From the NCBI GenBank assembly GCA_030691775.1, contig JAUYDN010000254.1, positions 1-8,366 of the forward strand: a DNA stretch of 8,366 nucleotides, given 5' to 3'. Each line of letters begins with the position of its first letter. The stretch's first letter is position 1. The translations under genes were made by a program, and so were the position numbers. Of the stretch, positions 1 to 6,281 are shown in pieces. This DNA comes from Dehalococcoidia bacterium. Lineage in GTDB: Bacteria; Chloroflexota; Dehalococcoidia; Dehalococcoidales; Fen-1064. The notes beneath the pieces are model-generated. The model saw only the letters and a program-made list of their open reading frames with translations. It had not been told where the DNA came from and did no database searches.

Positions 1-230
1 TCTTCGTTGGATGATTTGGCGGAGATGAAGACCTTGATGAGCGGCAAACCGATGCTCTCCGCCTGCTGTTCGAGGAGGGCTGTGCGCACGCCATGCATGC
101 TGATACGGTCGTAATCGCGGGTGATGGTGGTCAACAGCCCGACCACTTCATATTCACCGGCACGTTTGAGTTCATGCAGTGCCAGGGCGCTATCCTTACC
201 CCCACTCCAGGCGAAAATGATTTTTTCCAT
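1..230 (-). CDS. Dph6/DUF71-type PP-loop ATP-binding protein, N-terminal part (runs off left edge)
   Basis: Only the first 76 residues are in the window. The protein opens MEKIIFAWSGGKDSALALHE. SGGKDS at residues 9-14 is the PP-loop that binds ATP in the adenine nucleotide alpha-hydrolase superfamily. The following pattern (ALALHEL, then VVGLLTT, a DRISMHG segment and a QAESIGLPL segment) matches the DUF71/diphthine-ammonia ligase (Dph6, COG2102) family. Bacteria do not make diphthamide, so the bacterial relatives have no firmly assigned substrate; an ATP-dependent amidation or adenylation is the family-based expectation. The ATG at 230 is the only start that keeps the PP-loop intact. It has no recognisable Shine-Dalgarno sequence, and the preceding 30 bp are a low-complexity repeat. 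The gene lies 133 bp downstream of metK on the same strand. Family assignment is good; cellular role is unknown. Confidence 0.85.
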   Translation of the reverse strand, partial: MEKIIFAWSGGKDSALALHELKRAGEYEVVGLLTTITRDYDRISMHGVRTALLEQQAESIGLPLIKVFISAKSSNE

Positions 231-233
231 TGA

Positions 234-265
234 TAAGCTATAAGCAGTCAGCGGTCAGTTTTCAG
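234..265. repeat. Degenerate 7-nt-period repeat in the leader of the PP-loop gene
   Basis: TCAG occurs at 248, 255 and 262, giving three consecutive 7-nt units (agTCAGc, ggTCAGt, ttTCAGg). They follow an AT-rich ATAAGCTATAAGC stretch. The repeat ends only a few bases upstream of the start codon at 230, so the leader of that gene lies within it. Similar CAGTCAGCGGTCAG strings are common intergenic filler in some bacterial genomes. The function is unknown. Confidence 0.45.
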
Positions 266-318
266 GGTCATGCTTTACAGAGGTCTCGAGGCGGAGTGAA
301 TTCCCATTCCCCTGAGAG

Positions 319-354
319 CGCCACGTCCGGATTGTATCGGGACTCGCGATGGCG
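319..354. other. Imperfect nested hairpin downstream of metK
   Basis: An outer stem CGCCA (319-323) pairs with TGGCG (350-354). An inner stem GTCCGGA (325-331) pairs with TCGGGAC (337-343) with one G-G mismatch, around the loop TTGTA. It lies 9 bp past the metK stop codon, where a terminator or processing site would be expected. No T-run follows on the minus strand, so a classical intrinsic terminator is not supported. Confidence 0.35.
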
Positions 355-363
355 AAAAGCGGA

Positions 364-1575
364 CTATTTCCCGAACGCCTCTTTCCTCAATACTTTCGCC
401 AGGTCCGTCTTCTCCCACGGCAGGTCAATATCGGTGCGCCCAAAGTGACCGTAAGCGGCGGTCTGGCGGTAAATGGGACGGCGCAGTTGAAAATAGTCGA
501 TAATCGCCGCCGGCCGCAGGTCGAAGTGCTTTTTTATCAGCTTCAGAATGGCGTCATTATCGATTTTGCCGGTATCGAATGTCTCCACGGAAATAGAGAG
601 CGGGTGCGCCACGCCGATGACGTAAGAGACCTGTAGCTCAAGCCTGTCAGCGATGCCAGCCGCTACCAGGTTCTTGGCAATGTACCGCCCCATGTAAGCC
701 GCGGAACGGTCGACCTTGGTGGGGTCTTTACCGGAAAAAGCGCCGCCGCCATGCCGGGCGATACCTCCGTACGTGTCTACCAGTATCTTACGTCCCGTGA
801 ATCCTGTATCCGAAGCCGGCCCGCCGATGACGAACCTGCCGGTACCGTTCACATAGATTTTCGTATCTTTCGTTAAAAACTTCGCCGGGATGACGGGTTT
901 GACAACCTGCTCGATAATCTGCGCGCGAAGCTCATCTAGCGTGATGCTATCCTCGTGCTGGGCGGCAATGACGACGGTGGTCACGCGCTTGGCTTTACCC
1001 TTATCGTATTCTACGGTTACCTGTGATTTGCCATCGGGGCGGAGGAAAGGGAGAATGCCCTTTTTACGGCATTCCGTCAACCGCAGGCAGAGTTTATGCG
1101 CCAGCGAAATAGACAGGGGCATCAGCTCCGGTGTTTCATTACAGGCAAAGCCGAACATCATCCCCTGGTCGCCGGCGCCAATGGTATCGTAGACGTTTTT
1201 CTTTTTTCCGCCCCGGACTTCCAGCGCTTTGCTGACACCCTGAGAAATATCCGGCGATTGCTCTTTGATGGAGACGATGACGCCGCACGACTGGTAATCG
1301 AAATAATAGCGCGGGTCCGTATAGCCGATGGTTTTAACGACCTCACGGACAATCTTCGGCACATCCACGTAACAGTTGGTAGTGACCTCACCGAGCACCA
1401 CCACCAACCCGGTGGTCACTGCCGTCTCGCAAGCGACCCTGCCCATCGGGTCGTTTTTCATAATTTCGTCCAGGATGGCATCAGAAATCTGGTCGCATAT
1501 CTTATCCGGATGTCCCTCGGTAACAGATTCAGAAGTGAGCAGGTAGCTGGACGACTCTGTAAAACAGTTTGCCAT
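364..1575 (-). CDS. metK: S-adenosylmethionine synthetase (methionine adenosyltransferase)
   Basis: This cytosolic enzyme makes SAM from methionine and ATP, releasing phosphate and pyrophosphate. The protein is 403 residues, slightly longer than the usual 380-400. Signature motifs are all present: GHPDK at 21-25 near the N-terminus, the ATP-binding GAGDQG at 133-138, and the glycine-rich P-loop-like GGGAFSGKDPTKVDRSAAY at 276-294. The reading frame extends 21 codons further upstream, but that part is encoded by a hairpin repeat and lacks family similarity. The ATG at 1575 has AAGGAGA five bases upstream and begins MANCFTESSSYLLTSESVTE, as family members do. It lies 109 bp downstream of ahcY on the same strand. 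No SAM riboswitch is evident; the leader instead holds a 55-bp double-hairpin repeat. The assignment is secure. Confidence 0.98.
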   Translation of the reverse strand: MANCFTESSSYLLTSESVTEGHPDKICDQISDAILDEIMKNDPMGRVACETAVTTGLVVVLGEVTTNCYVDVPKIVREVVKTIGYTDPRYYFDYQSCGVIVSIKEQSPDISQGVSKALEVRGGKKKNVYDTIGAGDQGMMFGFACNETPELMPLSISLAHKLCLRLTECRKKGILPFLRPDGKSQVTVEYDKGKAKRVTTVVIAAQHEDSITLDELRAQIIEQVVKPVIPAKFLTKDTKIYVNGTGRFVIGGPASDTGFTGRKILVDTYGGIARHGGGAFSGKDPTKVDRSAAYMGRYIAKNLVAAGIADRLELQVSYVIGVAHPLSISVETFDTGKIDNDAILKLIKKHFDLRPAAIIDYFQLRRPIYRQTAAYGHFGRTDIDLPWEKTDLAKVLRKEAFGK

Positions 1576-1580
1576 ACGGT

Positions 1581-1587
1581 TCTCCTT
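1581..1587 (-). promoter_or_regulatory. Ribosome binding site that fixes the metK start
   Basis: The minus strand reads AAGGAGA, five bases before the ATG at 1575. It supports this internal start over the longer open frame, which would begin at 1638 inside a repeat and without a Shine-Dalgarno sequence. Confidence 0.85.
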
Positions 1588-1597
1588 TTTATTTGCG

Positions 1598-1652
1598 TGT
1601 AGGGGCGACCCTTGAGGTCGCCCTTTGGGCAGGGTCAAGCCCTGCCTCTACA
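1598..1652. repeat. 55-bp double-hairpin intergenic repeat between ahcY and metK
   Basis: The element begins TGTAGGGGC and ends in the near-complement GCCTCTACA, so it has terminal inverted repeats. Inside are two perfect hairpins. GGGCGACC (1603-1610) pairs with GGTCGCCC (1616-1623) around CTTGA. GGCAGGG (1628-1634) pairs with CCCTGCC (1640-1646) around TCAAG. A TTT spacer plus one G separates the two stems. This architecture looks like a REP/BIME or MITE-like unit. It ends 22 bp upstream of the metK ATG, so it would be part of the metK leader or of the ahcY-metK intercistronic RNA. Confidence 0.75.
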
Positions 1653-1684
1653 AAAATTTACCCTTATTAATAGCTCTGGGTTTT

Positions 1685-2953
1685 TTAAGTTCCTTCCTGC
1701 CAGCTGTTCAGATATTTCCGCTGGGCAGGCGTTAATTTATCTATTTTGACGCCCATCGCATCGAGCTTCAACCGGGCGACCTGTTTATCAATCTCTTCCG
1801 GCACGCTGTAGACTGTGACAGCGAGTTTGTCCCGGTTTTTAACCAGGTATTCCATGCACAGCGCCTGGTTGGCGAAGCTCATATCCATCACACTTGCCGG
1901 ATGACCTTCAGCGGCGGCGAGATTGATGAGCCTGCCCTCACCGAGCAGGTACAGCTTACGCCCGTCCTTGAGATTGTACCGCTCTACAAACGGGCGCATC
2001 GTCTGCTTACTCTGTGACATCTTTTCCAGGGCAGGGATATTGATTTCCACGTTGAAATGTCCGCTGTTAGCCAGAATAGCGCCGTCCTTCATTACCCCGA
2101 GATGCTTTTCATCGATGACGTTCTTATCCCCGGTGATGGTAATGAACACATCGCCGGCTCTCGCGGCTTGTATCAACGGCATAACTTCGAATCCGTCCAT
2201 CACCGCTTCCAGTGCCCGCACCGGCTCTACTTCAACAACGATGACATGGGCACCCATACCCCTTGCCCGCATCGCCACGCCATGCCCGCACCAGCCGTAG
2301 CCGCAGACTACCACCTTACTACCCGCCCACAGGACGTTGGTGGCGCGCGTGATACCATCGATGGTGCTCTGACCCGTACCATAGCGGTTATCGAAAAGGT
2401 ACTTGGTCTTGGCGTCGTTCACGGCGATAATCGGATACTTCAAGGCGCCGGATTTCTCCATACTGCGGAGTCGGATGACCCCGGTGGTGGTCTCCTCCGT
2501 CCCACCGATGACGTTCTCAAGGAGGTTCGTCCTCTTCGTGTGCAGGGTAGAAACCAGGTCGGCGCCATCGTCACAGGTGATGTGCGGTTTGCTATCGAGT
2601 GCCGTATTGATATGCTTGTAGTAGGTATCCCCGTCTTCGCCCTTGATGGCATTGGTCGGAATGCCGTATTCTACCAGCGCCGCCGCGACGTCATCCTGGG
2701 TAGAGAGCGGATTGGAGGCGCACAAAATCAAGTCGGCGCCGCCGGCTTTGAGCGTCAATGCCAGGTTGCCAGTCTCCGTGGTAATGTGCAGGCACGCCGC
2801 AATACGGATACCTTTGAACGGCTTTTCTTTTGCAAACCGCTCCCCGATGAGCTTAATCACCGGCATCTCCCGCCCCGCCCACTCGATGCGCGACCGCCCC
2901 GCCTCCGCCAGCTTCAGGTCCTTAACATCATAATTCTTTGTCGCTTTTACCAT
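1685..2953 (-). CDS. ahcY: S-adenosylhomocysteine hydrolase (adenosylhomocysteinase)
   Basis: This NAD-dependent cytosolic enzyme reversibly splits SAH, the product of every SAM-dependent methylation, into adenosine and homocysteine. The protein is 422 residues, usual for the bacterial/archaeal form. Visible motifs are HITTETGNL (56-64), CASNPLSTQDD (78-88), the NAD-binding loop GYGWCGHG (218-225), NSGHFNVEI (296-304) and GHPASVMDMSF (350-360). The C-terminus ends YLNSWQEGT, not in the PDHYRY tail of eukaryotic enzymes; this is normal for this subgroup. The start at 2953 is preceded by AGGA seven bases upstream. A 66-residue ORF ends 26 bp upstream, so the two are probably co-transcribed, and metK follows downstream. 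The assignment is secure. Confidence 0.98.
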   Translation of the reverse strand: MVKATKNYDVKDLKLAEAGRSRIEWAGREMPVIKLIGERFAKEKPFKGIRIAACLHITTETGNLALTLKAGGADLILCASNPLSTQDDVAAALVEYGIPTNAIKGEDGDTYYKHINTALDSKPHITCDDGADLVSTLHTKRTNLLENVIGGTEETTTGVIRLRSMEKSGALKYPIIAVNDAKTKYLFDNRYGTGQSTIDGITRATNVLWAGSKVVVCGYGWCGHGVAMRARGMGAHVIVVEVEPVRALEAVMDGFEVMPLIQAARAGDVFITITGDKNVIDEKHLGVMKDGAILANSGHFNVEINIPALEKMSQSKQTMRPFVERYNLKDGRKLYLLGEGRLINLAAAEGHPASVMDMSFANQALCMEYLVKNRDKLAVTVYSVPEEIDKQVARLKLDAMGVKIDKLTPAQRKYLNSWQEGT

Positions 2954-2979
2954 CTCTTCTTCCTAATCAGGATTCAATA

Positions 2980-3180
2980 TCAACGGGTGCTTTTCGGGCG
3001 ACCGCCTTTATGAAGACGCGGGTTTTCGGCAGGACAACCGGCGAGTGGCGCAAGGCATTCCAGGCATGTGTTCCTGCTGTGTTCTTTACAGCCATCCAGC
3101 CACGGAACTTCACCGTTTAATTGACCGTACAGGGGATGCTTTTTCGCCTCGACTTTTGATGGTCTGCCTGCTTTAGCCAT
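2980..3180 (-). CDS. Small four-cysteine basic protein, unknown function
   Basis: I do not recognise this 66-residue protein as a named family. It opens MAKAGRPSKVEAKKHPLYGQ and closes GGRPKSTR, so AGRPSK near the N-terminus and GGRPK near the C-terminus both resemble AT-hook (GRP) cores. Between them lies a compact cysteine cluster: C31, C39, C42 and C49 (spacing Cx7Cx2Cx6C), with His34 nearby, which could bind zinc or an iron-sulfur cluster. An in-frame TAA two codons upstream makes the ATG at 3180 the first possible start; it lacks a clear Shine-Dalgarno sequence. The ORF ends 26 bp before ahcY and appears to be the first gene of that transcription unit. Inference: a DNA- or RNA-binding small protein, possibly regulatory. 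That it is a real gene is supported by its composition, position and the AT-rich promoter-like region before it. Confidence 0.7.
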   Translation of the reverse strand: MAKAGRPSKVEAKKHPLYGQLNGEVPWLDGCKEHSRNTCLECLAPLAGCPAENPRLHKGGRPKSTR

Positions 3181-3211
3181 TATTTATGCTTTATTCTGGA
3201 CTAATAGTTAG

Positions 3212-3246
3212 ATTGTATCATAAGTCTGGCAGAAAAATTCTGTTGA
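3212..3246 (-). promoter_or_regulatory. Possible promoter for the small Cys protein and ahcY
   Basis: On the minus strand TCAACA (3246-3241) is followed after 18 bp by TATGAT (3222-3217), overlapped by TACAAT (3217-3212). The 101-bp gap 3181-3281 is markedly AT-rich compared with the flanking genes, as expected of a promoter region. The -35 match is weak (4 of 6), so this is a suggestion only. Confidence 0.3.
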
Positions 3247-3281
3247 ATATAAATCGAAGTTATGAATAGATGATTCAATCT

Positions 3282-4139
3282 TTAAAATTGCTCTGCGACC
3301 GCGTGCGGTACATCCACCGTACCCATCACGACCGGCTTCTGGTGACAATCACTGCCGCCGGTGATTTTTAATCCGTGTCTGTCAGCCAGCTCTTGAAAAA
3401 ATGCCGCGGTCAGGCTTTCGTGGCGGGCATGCCAGCATTCTATGCCATCGATGTGTTCCAGCATGTTGCCCGTGATAATTTTACCCTGCTCTGTCACGTC
3501 CCTGCTCATGCTCACGAGTGAGGTACCGTGGGGGTCGTTGGGGTGGGCGAGAACGAGTATACCACCGGCGTTCCTGATAAGCTCCGAAGCTTCAGGGAGA
3601 GTGAGGGGGTACTTCGGCACGTCGCACTTTACCAGGTATTTATCGAACGCTTCCTGCAAGCTCCGGACGATGCTCTTTTTTACCAGATAACCGGCGATGT
3701 GCGGTCTCCCGAAGGCGCCATCGACCGTTTCGCGAATTCTCTGCATATCCCCATCTGTGAGAAGCGGGATGCCCTCCCGGGTGAACTCGGCGTTGACCCT
3801 TTCCAGAATCTCACGCGCCCGCCACTCGCGGTGCGTCCGCATTACCCGGAGTTTGTCTTTCAACGCCGGGTTTTTAATATTGAAACCATAACCCAGGAAA
3901 TCAAGTGAACCAGTCTTATTCTGCGGCGGTTGAAAAGTGATGTTCAGCTCGATGCCCGTAACGTAAGTGATACCGAGTTCCTGTGCCAGCGCACTGGCTT
4001 TTTCCTGCGCATCGAGAGAGTCGTGGTCGGTGATGGAGAGAAAGCCGATTTTGCGTTTCTTAGCTTCGCGCAGTACCTCTTCCACGGGCAGTGCGCCATC
4101 GGAGCCGGTGCTGGTATGGATGTGCAGGTCTATTATCAT
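3282..4139 (-). CDS. PHP-domain metal-dependent phosphoesterase
   Basis: This 285-residue protein has the PHP (polymerase and histidinol phosphatase) fold of COG0613. Members hydrolyse phosphoesters such as nucleoside 3',5'-bisphosphate or the 5' ends of RNA, using two or three metal ions. Expected ligands are visible: HIH (6-8), Asp14, TDHD (37-40), Glu64, the GRPHIA motif with His147, LAHP with His199, GIECWH (232-237) and GGSDCH (261-266). Size and motif order fit the small stand-alone enzymes related to E. coli YciV/RNase AM. Its start codon overlaps the stop of the kinase gene upstream (ATGA, 4136-4139) and has no Shine-Dalgarno sequence, indicating translational coupling. It is the last gene of the five-gene operon. 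The substrate cannot be read from sequence; a nucleotide or RNA-end phosphate is the family expectation. Confidence 0.92.
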   Translation of the reverse strand: MIIDLHIHTSTGSDGALPVEEVLREAKKRKIGFLSITDHDSLDAQEKASALAQELGITYVTGIELNITFQPPQNKTGSLDFLGYGFNIKNPALKDKLRVMRTHREWRAREILERVNAEFTREGIPLLTDGDMQRIRETVDGAFGRPHIAGYLVKKSIVRSLQEAFDKYLVKCDVPKYPLTLPEASELIRNAGGILVLAHPNDPHGTSLVSMSRDVTEQGKIITGNMLEHIDGIECWHARHESLTAAFFQELADRHGLKITGGSDCHQKPVVMGTVDVPHAVAEQF

Positions 4140-4738
4140 CGCTTTTCGATGGAGGTGATATATAGCTTGTTCTGTTCGCCTTCGCTTGTGTCTACAACAA
4201 GATGGGTAATGAGCAAGTCGGGGTATGACTGCTTGATGTCGTCCAGGTCCACCGGCTCGAACTTGCTGACGTTACTGAGATACGCCTGCTCGGTGATAGC
4301 ATTGGACTCGTAATTTTCGCGGGTTCGCCTGGCAATACGTTGCAGAGAGACTTCTCCGGGACACTGCGTCTGGAGAATAACGAGTGGTCTATGGTTTTTC
4401 GCGGCGATTTCCGCGGCGCGTTTACGTAGCTCCTGCGTTATAAATGTGGCATCGAGCAAGGCACAGCCAGTCATTTTCAACGTGGCGTCTGCTTGCCGGA
4501 AAAGCTCATCATAGACGGACAGGCGTTTGTCCATGTTGCCGGCAACTTTTTCATCGAAGACATCCTGACCTTTGAGTACCTCCAGCCGTATGAGGTCCGA
4601 GCGCAACATCGGGCATTTCTTAACCTTGATAATCTCGTCGCCGGTCTCGGTCTTCCAGGTGGCGGGCAGGCCGGTGGTGATTAGCAGAAAGCTATCCCCC
4701 AGCTCGTTTTTCACCCAGTCCTGAAATGGCTTTTTCAT
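4136..4738 (-). CDS. COG0645-type P-loop kinase-like protein with altered Walker A motif
   Basis: The 200-residue protein has the layout of small P-loop kinases of the AAA_33/COG0645 group. A Walker A region lies at 23-30 (GLPATWKT), RSDLIR at 46-51 fits the substrate/strand-2 motif of these kinases, CALLDATF at 92-99 resembles a Walker B strand, and an Arg-rich lid (RIARRTREN) sits at 134-142. The Walker A is abnormal: the Gly just before the catalytic Lys is Trp28, encoded by TGG where GGG would give Gly. The gene starts 9 bp after the COG2187 kinase gene, with GAGGGA positioned five bases upstream. In many bacteria these two domains form one fused protein, so the neighbours probably act together. 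A phosphotransfer role is expected, but the Trp leaves catalysis open. The substrate is unknown. Confidence 0.82.
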   Translation of the reverse strand: MKKPFQDWVKNELGDSFLLITTGLPATWKTETGDEIIKVKKCPMLRSDLIRLEVLKGQDVFDEKVAGNMDKRLSVYDELFRQADATLKMTGCALLDATFITQELRKRAAEIAAKNHRPLVILQTQCPGEVSLQRIARRTRENYESNAITEQAYLSNVSKFEPVDLDDIKQSYPDLLITHLVVDTSEGEQNKLYITSIEKR

Positions 4739-4743
4739 ATTAG

Positions 4744-4749
4744 TCCCTC
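4744..4749 (-). promoter_or_regulatory. Ribosome binding site of the P-loop kinase gene
   Basis: GAGGGA on the minus strand lies five bases before the ATG at 4738 and overlaps the stop codon of the preceding gene. It confirms the start and suggests tight co-translation of the two cistrons. Confidence 0.7.
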
Positions 4750-5752
4750 ATTCGGTATACGATTCCGCAAGGGTAAAATACTTGTTCGCTTCCACCAGCG
4801 CCTTCGATTGTTCCTCCGGTGTGAGCAAAGCATCGTCCAGCCGGAAGCAGTTGACCTTGGCACGCACGTAAGCGAAATAGCACTTGTAAAAATTGAGCAG
4901 TGCCGGGATTTCTTTATCACCGCTCCGGCTGACATAAGCGCTGACAAACTGCCGTGATAGCCCGGCGTGTCCCCAGCGGTCGAGGTCCATCGCTAGGAAA
5001 GAGACCTCCGCCGCCACGTCTACGTAGCGGAAGCGGTCATTGAACTCGATGCAATCGTAGATGCAGATACCGTCCGTGAAGCAGATATGCTGGGCGTGCA
5101 AATCGCCATGGCAGTCGCGGATTCTGCCGTCAGCCACCCGTTTATTCAATAGCGGTGCAGATTTCCGAATGAATCCGCGCATGTAGCTCATCAACCTGCC
5201 GTACTGTTCTCGTGTCACTGCCCGCCCGATGTATTTCTCCGTCTGGTTAAAATTCTCCTCAGTGTTGAATGTTATAGTCTCCAGGCTGCCGAACCTGCGG
5301 ATATCGGGGCTGGTCTCCGCGCGGCTATGGAATTCCGCCACCTTTTCTGCGACCCGGCTTATCATTTCCGGTGTTACCTGGTTCCCGGCGAGAAGGACAT
5401 CCATCATGCGGTCTTGCGGGAGTTTAAGCATCTTGACGGCGTATTCTACCGGTTCGTTTTTACCAGCCAGCGTAATTCTGCCGTTTTCCAGGGTAACCGG
5501 AATGACCCCGAGATACACGTCCGGACAAAGACGCCGGTTCAACCTGACTTCCTGCTCGCAAAGATATTTACGCTTTTCCAGCGTGGTGTAATCGAGGTAG
5601 CCGAGGTTGACTGGCTTCTTTATCTTGTAGACAAAGGCATCGGTGAGGAAAACGACCGACATCTGTGTCTGGGTGATTTCGACCCTGGTGGTATGTTCCG
5701 GATAAACGGCCGGGTCAGACAGGGTTTTGATAATATCCGCCAGCGTCGTCAT
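4748..5752 (-). CDS. COG2187 aminoglycoside-phosphotransferase-like kinase (stand-alone half of a usually fused protein)
   Basis: The 334-residue protein has the protein-kinase-like fold of the APH superfamily. FVYKIKKPV at 40-48 supplies the ATP-contacting Lys region, EVRLNRRL at 69-76 a probable pairing Glu, HGDLHAQH at 215-222 the catalytic loop (His-Gly-Asp-Leu-His), and YDCIEFNDRFRYVDVAAE at 232-249 the metal-binding region. The IKKPV, GYLDYTT, CIEFN and VAAEVSFLAMDL strings are characteristic of COG2187. In many bacteria this domain is fused to a COG0645 P-loop kinase in a 'bifunctional aminoglycoside phosphotransferase/ATP-binding protein'; here that partner is the next gene. The frame could begin six codons earlier, but the ATG at 5752 overlaps the preceding stop as ATGA and has AAGGAG five bases upstream. 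Despite the name, antibiotic phosphorylation is not implied; the substrate is unknown. Confidence 0.88.
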   Translation of the reverse strand: MTTLADIIKTLSDPAVYPEHTTRVEITQTQMSVVFLTDAFVYKIKKPVNLGYLDYTTLEKRKYLCEQEVRLNRRLCPDVYLGVIPVTLENGRITLAGKNEPVEYAVKMLKLPQDRMMDVLLAGNQVTPEMISRVAEKVAEFHSRAETSPDIRRFGSLETITFNTEENFNQTEKYIGRAVTREQYGRLMSYMRGFIRKSAPLLNKRVADGRIRDCHGDLHAQHICFTDGICIYDCIEFNDRFRYVDVAAEVSFLAMDLDRWGHAGLSRQFVSAYVSRSGDKEIPALLNFYKCYFAYVRAKVNCFRLDDALLTPEEQSKALVEANKYFTLAESYTE

Positions 5753-6270
5753 GCCGTCTCCTTGAGCCAACGCCTGACCTCATCCAGTACCTGTCCGTAA
5801 TTCTCGCGGTTGAGCATGACCAGCATCACCTCGGGGCGTGCTTTGAGAACATCTGACCAAGCGTGATGATGCAGGAGCACTGTCCCGAGCATCCTCTTGC
5901 CACCGCCGATTAGCTGTGTAACGGCTTCACGGAACTTGAGGGACAGCATTTCCATTTTGCCGATTTCGTCCACAACGATGAGGCCGGCAGTCCTTCCCGC
6001 TTCCAGTAAAGCCGTGACACCCACCTCTTCCAGCCCTTCGATATCAACACCATATTTACCGACCCGGTAAGGACTCTGGATATTGGTGTGGGAAAGTACC
6101 ACTTCCGCTCCATCGAGCGTGACGAGGCGGAAACCAACCCTTTCTTCCCGCTCCCGGATTTCTTCCGTGTAGAAACCACCGGTCTTCCCCTGAAATTCAC
6201 CGACGACCTGCTTGATTAAAGTGGTCTTGCCGGCACGCGGTGGTCCGGTCAGCAGGCAGACTCGTTTCAT
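5749..6270 (-). CDS. THEP1-family nucleoside-triphosphatase
   Basis: This 173-residue protein matches the THEP1 (COG1618, NTPase_1) family in length and motifs. The Walker A is GPPRAGKTT at 9-17, and the Walker B strand runs LIVVDEIGKMEM at 97-108, with the DEIGKME signature that marks this family. TGGFYTEEIRE at 30-40 and GFRLVTLDG at 46-54 are also typical. Characterised members from Aquifex and human hydrolyse several NTPs and dNTPs slowly to the diphosphate; some relatives are thought to be nucleotide kinases. The biological role is unsettled. The gene begins 11 bp after the 36-residue microprotein and its stop overlaps the start of the next gene (ATGA). The Shine-Dalgarno is weak. It is the second gene of the five-gene operon. 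Confidence 0.93.
   Translation of the reverse strand: MKRVCLLTGPPRAGKTTLIKQVVGEFQGKTGGFYTEEIREREERVGFRLVTLDGAEVVLSHTNIQSPYRVGKYGVDIEGLEEVGVTALLEAGRTAGLIVVDEIGKMEMLSLKFREAVTQLIGGGKRMLGTVLLHHHAWSDVLKARPEVMLVMLNRENYGQVLDEVRRWLKETA
5758..5763 (-). promoter_or_regulatory. Ribosome binding site that fixes the COG2187 start
   Basis: The minus strand reads AAGGAG five bases before the ATG at 5752, which itself overlaps the TGA of the upstream gene. This selects the start at 5752 over the in-frame ATG at 5770, which lies inside the upstream gene. Confidence 0.85.
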
Positions 6271-6281
6271 GATGACTTCAG

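Noticed and set aside
230..636. Plus-strand short open frames near the left edge
   Set aside because: They cover the intergenic repeat and the antisense of the metK 3' end, with no plausible product.
1576..1638. N-terminal extension of MetK by 21 residues
   Set aside because: It is encoded by the hairpin repeat, lacks a ribosome binding site and is not part of the family; the ATG at 1575 has AAGGAGA in the right place.
1576..1684. SAM or SAH riboswitch upstream of metK or ahcY
   Set aside because: The metK leader holds only the double-hairpin repeat, and ahcY has just 26 bp after the preceding ORF. No conserved SAM-I, SAM-II or SAH core could be recognised by eye. A covariance-model scan would be decisive.
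2057..3013. Plus-strand 318-codon open frame
   Set aside because: It lies wholly antisense to ahcY and the small Cys gene; high-GC third positions in those genes keep the opposite frame open. It has no start context or recognisable domain.
3230..3242. CAGAAAAATTCTG as a terminator after the PHP gene
   Set aside because: The stem is only 5 bp of mostly A-T pairs with a 3-nt loop, and no T-run follows on the minus strand.
4748..5752. Antibiotic-resistance aminoglycoside phosphotransferase
   Set aside because: The APH fold is present, but the motifs are those of COG2187, a housekeeping-type family paired with a P-loop kinase; nothing indicates drug modification.
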